A stretch of 11,577 nt of DNA, from NCBI GenBank assembly GCA_964469555.1, contig CAYYAQ010000165.1, forward strand, positions 1 to 11,577. Direction: 5' to 3'. Shown here piece by piece: positions 7,465 to 11,577 of the stretch. This DNA comes from CAYYAQ01 sp964469555 (GTDB lineage: Bacteria; Planctomycetota; UBA1135; UBA2386). Positions within the stretch are counted from its first letter, which is position 1. Each line of letters begins with the position of its first letter. The position numbers and the translations under genes are program-made. Under the pieces are notes generated by a model that saw only the letters and a program-made list of their open reading frames with translations, had not been told where the DNA came from and searched no databases.

Positions 7465-7481
7465 GATAAGCAGCACTTATC
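7465..7481. promoter_or_regulatory. Inverted repeat with T-N11-A pattern, candidate LysR-type operator
   Basis: GATAAG (7465-7470) and CTTATC (7476-7481) are perfect 6-base inverted arms around a 5-base centre. Within it T7467 and A7479 give the T-N11-A spacing typical of LysR-family binding sites. It lies in an AT-rich island in the 125-base gap between the divergent acyltransferase-fusion and LysR genes and ends 10 bases before the LysR ATG. LysR-type regulators often repress their own gene from such a site, so this is the natural candidate for autoregulation. Binding by this regulator is inference. Confidence 0.5.
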
Positions 7482-7491
7482 GATAAATAAA

Positions 7492-8358
7492 ATGCTCCAA
7501 GTCCAACGCCTCGAAGGCTTCTACTGGGTCGCGTTCACGGGCGGGTACGCGCGGGCCGCGCGGGCCTTCCCCTACCCGATCACCCAGCCAGCCGTACACC
7601 AGCAGGTCAAGAAGCTCGAGCGCGAGTTGGACATGACCCTGTTCGAACGCGTCGGCAAGGACCAGATGCAGCTGACACCGGCCGGCGAGTACCTCTACGG
7701 GTTCATCGCCCCGTTCTTCAGGGACCTCCCCGCAGTCACCCGGACCCTCCAGAGCCACAACTACGGCGGGCGGCTGAGCATCTACGCCGAACCCCTGATG
7801 CTGCGCCACCTCTTGCCCGCGTGGGTGAAGCGCGTGCAGCGCAAGCGACCGGACATCCAGCGCGAGTTCACCGAGGTCAGCATCGACGCGCTGCGCAGCG
7901 GCAAGGCGGACATCATCGTGGCGTACATGCCCACGGAGTACGACGACATCGCGACGATGCAGGTCGCCACGTTGTACCCGTTCCTCGTCATTCCGAAAGA
8001 TCACAGGCTCGCGAACCGGTCGCGGATCAGCGTCACCGACCTGAAGGACGAGACGTTCATCGCCTACCACGAGGACATGCTGCCGCATCGCTTGCAGATG
8101 CAAGCGTTGTTGACCCACGGGGTACAACCGTCACGCGTCATTACCACGAGTTCCGCAGATTCGATACTCGGCTTCGTCGAATCAGGACTGGGTTTCTCGC
8201 TGGTCCCATCCCTCTCGACCACCGGCCCGCGAAGCCGCGGCATCGTCGCGCGTCTGCTCCCCGCACCCAAGGCAGAGTTCCCTGTCGTGGCAGCGTGGCG
8301 GAAGGAGGCTCCCGAGAACCCCATCCTGGACACGGCATTGGAGTGCGCACCCACGTAG
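7492..8358 (+). CDS. LysR-type transcriptional regulator
   Basis: This 288-residue protein has the standard LysR layout. The N-terminal winged helix-turn-helix (about residues 3-65) carries LEGFYWVAFTGGYARAARAF, then ITQPAVHQQVKKLERELDMT (recognition helix region, 30-49), LFERVGKDQMQLTPAGEYL and a linker helix to about 90. The C-terminal co-inducer domain runs from about 93 (GGRLSIYAEPLMLRHLLPAW) to 285, with SGKADIIVAY (residues 136-145) and a SILGFVESGLGFSLVPSL block (223-240) shaping the effector pocket. The effector is not readable from sequence, but the gene directly precedes the ABC importer on the same strand with 111 bases between, so it probably controls that importer in response to its substrate or a metabolite. 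The N-terminus matches the usual LysR start, so the ATG at 7492 is secure. No Shine-Dalgarno precedes it; the leader is AT-rich (GATAAATAAAATG), suggesting a leaderless or weakly initiated message. It could also act on the divergent lipid gene through the shared gap. Confidence 0.92.
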   Translation: MLQVQRLEGFYWVAFTGGYARAARAFPYPITQPAVHQQVKKLERELDMTLFERVGKDQMQLTPAGEYLYGFIAPFFRDLPAVTRTLQSHNYGGRLSIYAEPLMLRHLLPAWVKRVQRKRPDIQREFTEVSIDALRSGKADIIVAYMPTEYDDIATMQVATLYPFLVIPKDHRLANRSRISVTDLKDETFIAYHEDMLPHRLQMQALLTHGVQPSRVITTSSADSILGFVESGLGFSLVPSLSTTGPRSRGIVARLLPAPKAEFPVVAAWRKEAPENPILDTALECAPT

Positions 8359-8438
8359 CCCACGGGTCACAATGAGCTGGGCCTTGGCACAGCATCGAAA
8401 GGACTCGTCGCGCATTGATCGATCGGTACGCCAGCGCT

Positions 8439-8454
8439 AGGGTCGTCCGACCCT
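8439..8454. promoter_or_regulatory. Perfect inverted repeat just upstream of the binding-protein gene
   Basis: AGGGTCG (8439-8445) and CGACCCT (8448-8454) are perfect 7-base arms around a 2-base centre. The repeat ends 7 bases before the GGAG ribosome site at 8462-8465 of the binding-protein gene. It could be an operator for a dimeric regulator or, as RNA, a small hairpin near the ribosome site. It is not followed by a T-run, so it is not a simple intrinsic terminator for the LysR gene. The motif differs from the GATAAG/CTTATC repeat before the LysR gene. Confidence 0.4.
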
Positions 8455-8469
8455 TCGAGATGGAGCCAC

Positions 8470-9336
8470 ATGAGAATGTCGATCGCACAATGCGCAATCC
8501 TGTTCCCTCTGGTGTTTCTTCAGGGATGCTCGTCTGAAGCGAAGTTGACGCTGAAGTTCAGCGCCATCCCGAACATCGACGCGAAGTTGCTGAAGTTCGA
8601 GTATCAACCCGTCGCAACGTTCCTGAGCGAGAAGCTCGGCATCCCTGTCGAGTACGTCCCCGCAGCCGACTACCAGGCATCCGTGGCGATGTTCGTGAAC
8701 GACGAGATCCAGTTTGCGTGGTTCGGCGGCCTCACCGGCGTCCAAGCCCGCGATCGAGTCAAAGGCGCAAACGCGATCGCGAAAGGCCAGATGGACGCCA
8801 ACTACAAGACCTACTTCATCGCCCCGAAGGGCACTCCTCTCACCACGAGTGACAAGTTCCCGATGGCCGCCAAGGACAAACGGCTCACGTTCGGCAACAA
8901 GGGATCGACCTCCGGTAGGCTGATGCCGGAGTTCTTCATCCGCAAGAACACGGACCTGGCCCCGAACGACTTCTTTGCAGAGGTCGGTTTCTCGGGATCA
9001 CACAGCAACACGATCAAGCAAGTGGTCGACGGCGGATGGGACCTCGGCGCGGTCGATTTTGCCGAGTACGAAGACCACATCGCGAAGGGCGAGCTGAAGG
9101 CCGAGGACTGCCCGATCATCTGGGAGACGCCCACGTACGCCGACTACAACTTCACCACCCGACCGGACCTCGACGAGAAGTACGGAGCCGGATTCACCGA
9201 GAGGCTCACGAAGGCCCTGCTCAAGCTCGACGAAGAGATGTGCGCCCGTTTCAGGCGCAAGAAGATGATTCCCGCGGCGAACTCCGATTTCCAGGGGATC
9301 GTCGACGTCGCCAGGCAGCTCGACTTGCTACGCTGA
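8470..9336 (+). CDS. phnD: PhnD-family ABC importer substrate-binding lipoprotein, putative selenate/oxyanion type
   Basis: This 288-residue protein has a lipoprotein signal ending in the lipobox FLQGC (lipidated Cys20), then a two-lobed periplasmic binding fold of the phosphate/phosphonate (PhnD) type. Distinctive blocks are WFGGLTGVQAR (84-94), FGNKGSTSGRLMPEFF (141-156), GFSGSHSNTI (173-182), GAVDFAEYEDHI (193-204) and IWETPTYADYNF (217-228). In this superfamily the STSG turn and the FSGSH block build the oxyanion pocket. From memory, WFGGLTGVQAR, STSGRLMP and TPTYADY resemble the subfamily annotated as putative selenate ABC transporter binding protein rather than classical phosphonate-binding PhnD; this needs a profile search. 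It would deliver substrate to the permeases encoded downstream. GGAG at 8462-8465 lies 4 bases before ATG 8470 and 10 before ATG 8476, so the second ATG (two residues shorter) may be the real start. The ATPase start follows after 4 bases. Confidence 0.88.
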   Translation: MRMSIAQCAILFPLVFLQGCSSEAKLTLKFSAIPNIDAKLLKFEYQPVATFLSEKLGIPVEYVPAADYQASVAMFVNDEIQFAWFGGLTGVQARDRVKGANAIAKGQMDANYKTYFIAPKGTPLTTSDKFPMAAKDKRLTFGNKGSTSGRLMPEFFIRKNTDLAPNDFFAEVGFSGSHSNTIKQVVDGGWDLGAVDFAEYEDHIAKGELKAEDCPIIWETPTYADYNFTTRPDLDEKYGAGFTERLTKALLKLDEEMCARFRRKKMIPAANSDFQGIVDVARQLDLLR

Positions 9337-9340
9337 CGTC

Positions 9341-10126
9341 GTGTCCCGCGCCGGCGCCCGATTCCACCTCAACAACGTATCCGTAGCTTTCAACGGCAAG
9401 GATGCGTTGGACTCCGTCTCCATGGTCATAGAGAGCGGAGAGATGGTGGCTTTTGTCGGCCCGAGCGGCGCCGGCAAGACGAGCGCTCTGCGACTGCTGA
9501 ACGGAACGATCCGCCCGACGACCGGCGTCGTCCGCGTCAACGGCGAAGAGCTTTCCGATCTGAACAGCAAGAGCATCAAGGCCCTGCGCTCAAAGATCGG
9601 GTTCGTGCACCAGGAACACAGCCTCGTGCCAAACCTCCGCGTGTCACAGAACGTCCTCGCCGGTCGTCTGGGACGAACCAGCTTCTGGCGCTCATTGCGC
9701 ACGATGATCCGACCACCCCGCGCCGATCTCGAACGAGTGCACGAACTGCTCGACCGCGTCGGGATCGCGGAGAAACTCTTCGAGCGCACCGACCGTCTCT
9801 CCGGCGGGCAACGCCAACGCGTCGCAATCGCCCGGGCGCTCTACCAGGAAGGAACCGCACTCCTCGTCGACGAACCCGTATCGAGCCTCGACCCCGCGCG
9901 CTCCCGCGACACGATCGACCTGCTCACGTCCTTGGCCCGCGAACGTGGATTGACACTCGTGGCGAGCATGCACGACCTGTCGCTCGCGAGAGAGTTCTTC
10001 CCGCGGCTGATCGGACTGCGCGACGGCGTCGTGCACTTCGATCGCCTCACAGCGGAGATCGTCGACACGGAATTCGGATCGCTCTACCAACTGGACTCCG
10101 AAGAGATGTGGGGCAATGGCTGTTGA
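9341..10126 (+). CDS. phnC: ABC importer ATP-binding protein (PhnC-type)
   Basis: This 261-residue cytosolic ATPase energises the importer. All motifs are present: Walker A GPSGAGKT (40-47), Q-loop Gln91 in FVHQEHSL, signature LSGGQRQR (153-160), Walker B ALLVDEP with Glu178, D-loop SSLD (181-184) and H-loop His211 in SMHDLSLA. FVHQEHSLVPNLRVSQNVLAGRLG (88-111) and the segment around 112-130 (SFWRSLRTM) are characteristic of PhnC/phosphonate-type ATPases rather than sulfate or amino-acid importers. The GTG start at 9341 lies 4 bases after the binding-protein stop, and no other start precedes the conserved N-terminal strand. No clear Shine-Dalgarno precedes it, so re-initiation from the upstream gene is likely. 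Its 3' end overlaps the first permease gene by 11 bases, confirming a single transcription unit. Confidence 0.92.
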   Translation: MSRAGARFHLNNVSVAFNGKDALDSVSMVIESGEMVAFVGPSGAGKTSALRLLNGTIRPTTGVVRVNGEELSDLNSKSIKALRSKIGFVHQEHSLVPNLRVSQNVLAGRLGRTSFWRSLRTMIRPPRADLERVHELLDRVGIAEKLFERTDRLSGGQRQRVAIARALYQEGTALLVDEPVSSLDPARSRDTIDLLTSLARERGLTLVASMHDLSLAREFFPRLIGLRDGVVHFDRLTAEIVDTEFGSLYQLDSEEMWGNGC

Positions 10127-10970
10127 CCGCTCGCGGCGACCCGCGCCCGTGGGCGCGCGAGGCGGCCTCGTCCTCGCGATCCTCATCGCCTTCGCTTGGG
10201 CCGTCTGGCAGCTTGAGCTGGACTTCGCCGCGTTGTTTCCGAGCGGCGCGCGACTGACGATCCTCGGTGACTTCTTCCTCGGCGCGCTGACCCCTGACGT
10301 CTCGTCACTCGCGCTGTCCGAAATGTTGCGCGCGGTGTGGAACACGGTCGTGTTCGCAACCGCGGCGATGACCCTCGCGCTCCTGATGGGAATCGTACTC
10401 GGATTCCTCTCGTCCACCGCATGGTGGTCGGAGGACGGCGCCGCCAAGGGCAACACCTGCGTAACCTGCCTTCGCTGCACGATCTGCCCCGCGGTCTACG
10501 TGTTTGCGAGGTTGTTCATCACGCTGTTCCGATCCATCCACGAGCTGTTCTGGGCGGTGTTGTTCCTCGTCGCGATGGGGGTCAATCCGTTCTCCGGCGT
10601 CCTCGCGATCGCGATCCCCTACGGCTGTACCCTCGCCAAGATCTTCTCCGAGATGGTCGACGAAGCGCCGCGGGAATCCGCCACGGCGTTGCGCACGACC
10701 GGCGCTTCCGCGATGCAGGTCTACTGCTTCGGACTCGTGCCCAGGGCTCTCCCGGACATCACTGCCTACGCGTTCTACCGCTTCGAATGCACGCTGAGGT
10801 CGGCGGCAATCCTCGGCTTCTTCGGCTTCGAGACGCTCGGCTACTTCATCAAGGGCGCGTTCCAGGACACGGACTACGGCCAGACGTGGACGTTCCTGTA
10901 CGCACTGCTCGCACTCGTCATCGCCGCCGACTGGTGGAGCGGCGCTTTCCGCAGGAACTTGGCCCAGTGA
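10116..10970 (+). CDS. phnE: ABC importer permease 1 (PhnE-type) with a four-cysteine cytoplasmic loop
   Basis: This 284-residue inner-membrane permease has predicted helices at about 17-34, 73-99, 143-157, 159-176, 225-240 and 256-272. The coupling EAA-type loop, EAPRESATALRTTGASAMQV (183-202), contacts the ATPase. ITAYAFYRFECTLRSAAILG (215-234) matches the PhnE block 'Y.fE...R...vlG'. Between helices 2 and 3, on the side that should be cytoplasmic, is C115-x2-C118-x2-C121-x2-C124-P125, encoded at 10458-10490. It resembles a metal or iron-sulfur cysteine motif and is absent from the second permease. Soon after it, His142 replaces the proline of the usual R-[SA]-I-P-E block (here R139-S-I-H-E). 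Further cysteines are C171, C204 and C225. The ATG at 10116 overlaps the ATPase gene by 11 bases and GGGG precedes it closely. The permease role is firm; any metal binding is inference. Confidence 0.88.
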   Translation: MAVDRSRRPAPVGARGGLVLAILIAFAWAVWQLELDFAALFPSGARLTILGDFFLGALTPDVSSLALSEMLRAVWNTVVFATAAMTLALLMGIVLGFLSSTAWWSEDGAAKGNTCVTCLRCTICPAVYVFARLFITLFRSIHELFWAVLFLVAMGVNPFSGVLAIAIPYGCTLAKIFSEMVDEAPRESATALRTTGASAMQVYCFGLVPRALPDITAYAFYRFECTLRSAAILGFFGFETLGYFIKGAFQDTDYGQTWTFLYALLALVIAADWWSGAFRRNLAQ

Positions 10971-11577
10971 ACGCCCGGGAAAAACGGGTCGCGGCGCTGT
11001 GGGAGAAACGGCCGCGCAACACCTTCCTGGAGCGCAGCCTGCTCGTGATGGGGGCGCTGATCCTGGCGGTGTTCCTCACCAGCGGCTTCGAACTCGGACT
11101 CAGCGCGAAGCGACTCGCGAACTTCGATCGATTCCTCGTGGATATCACGCCTTTCCCGCTGCAAGGGAAGCCGTTCGATTTCGGGGTCGCGTGGGATTGG
11201 ATGGTGGATCTGCTGCAGCGTGGAGGGTTCGAAGCAGCGATCTCGACGCTGTCGATCTCCGTCGTGGCGATCGTCCTCGCGATGGGGCTCGCGCTGCTGT
11301 TCACACTCCCGGCGGCGCGCAACTTCGCGAATCCCGAACCGTTCGTCCCCGGACCAAAGCCACCGACCGCGATCGAACTCTACCCATGGCGCGCACTCGT
11401 ACTCGCCACGCGCACCATCCTGATCCTCCTGCGCGCGATTCCCGAGTACGTGTGGGCGTTCCTCCTCCTGTCCGTCGTGGGTCTCAACGCATGGACCGCA
11501 ATTCTCGCGCTGGCGCTGCACAACGCCGGCATCCTCGGTCGGCTGACTTCCGAACTCGTCGAGAACGTCGACACGGA
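10967..11577 (+). CDS. phnE: ABC importer permease 2 (PhnE-type), 3' end outside window
   Basis: A frame from GTG 10967 remains open to the last base, giving 203 whole codons. The start overlaps the stop of permease 1 as GTGA, and AGGA at 10953-10956 lies 10 bases upstream. The N-terminus is basic (NAREKRVAALWEKRPRN); a first helix follows at about 25-40, then a predicted periplasmic stretch of about 50 residues (41-90), helix 2 at 91-113, and a cytoplasmic loop rich in proline (FANPEPFVPGPKPP, 120-133). Then come LLRAIPEYVWAFLLLSVVGL (154-173) and a helix with ALALHNAGILGRLTSELVEN (181-200), the beginning of the EAA-type coupling region. These blocks match PhnE permeases closely, including the R-A-I-P-E sequence altered in permease 1. 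It presumably pairs with permease 1 as a heterodimer, since two consecutive PhnE genes are a known layout for this importer class. The loop here has no cysteines, unlike permease 1. Confidence 0.85.
   Translation, partial: MNAREKRVAALWEKRPRNTFLERSLLVMGALILAVFLTSGFELGLSAKRLANFDRFLVDITPFPLQGKPFDFGVAWDWMVDLLQRGGFEAAISTLSISVVAIVLAMGLALLFTLPAARNFANPEPFVPGPKPPTAIELYPWRALVLATRTILILLRAIPEYVWAFLLLSVVGLNAWTAILALALHNAGILGRLTSELVENVDT

Noticed and set aside
7434..7490. A sigma-70 promoter built from TTGACG (7434-7439) or TTGATA (7463-7468) with a downstream AT-rich -10
   Set aside because: No hexamer pair has an acceptable spacing of 16-18 bases; a promoter must be in this gap but I cannot place it.
8358..8385. 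GCCCA ... TGGGC as a possible terminator after the LysR gene
   Set aside because: Only five pairs with a loop of about 16 bases and no T-run afterwards.
8416..8428. T-N11-A spacing around TGATCGATCGGTA upstream of the binding-protein gene, as a possible second LysR site
   Set aside because: The symmetry is imperfect and the core is the self-complementary GATCGATC, likely to occur by chance; no similarity to the dyad at 7465-7481.

Overview
The window is GC-rich, densely coded bacterial DNA with short intergenic gaps and many ATGA/GTGA start-stop overlaps. A BNR-type exported sialidase, a FUN14 protein, a single-chain LplT-Aas fusion and a possible uroporphyrinogen-decarboxylase-like fragment together fit a Planctomycetota or related environmental lineage. 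That placement is inference from gene content; there is no rRNA or other marker here. No tRNA, rRNA, CRISPR array, insertion sequence or origin was seen.

Region 1 (1-324, + strand) is the 3' part of a gene whose first residues resemble the uroporphyrinogen decarboxylase-like family. It stops much earlier than that family would predict. It converges on a minus-strand operon.

Region 2 (416-3467, - strand, read right to left) is a compact operon: a GT4 glycosyltransferase, the wreck of a DUF72 gene, a FUN14 membrane protein and an exported BNR/sialidase-family protein. The DUF72 gene still has its GTG start overlapping the glycosyltransferase stop (GTGA) and its last 80 or so codons. The middle is missing and the two ends are in different frames, so it looks like an internal deletion inside an otherwise intact operon.

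Region 3 (3626-7366) holds a small cysteine-containing lipoprotein (+) that converges, with a 6-base gap, on a 1134-residue minus-strand protein. That protein joins an LplT-like MFS flippase, a PlsC acyltransferase and an acyl-ACP synthetase, a complete lysophospholipid-recycling machine in one chain.

Region 4 (7465 to the window end, + strand) is a LysR-type regulator followed by a phosphonate-type ABC importer: lipoprotein binding protein, ATPase and two permeases, the second cut by the window end. The binding protein carries sequence blocks that I recall from the subfamily annotated as putative selenate ABC transporters rather than from classical phosphonate-binding PhnD. The first permease has a C-x2-C-x2-C-x2-C-P cluster in a predicted cytoplasmic loop, which I do not know from PhnE-type permeases. 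Two inverted repeats lie just upstream of the regulator and of the binding-protein gene. The likely logic is a regulated oxyanion importer whose substrate cannot be fixed from sequence alone; selenate or another P-, S- or Se-oxyanion is the working idea.
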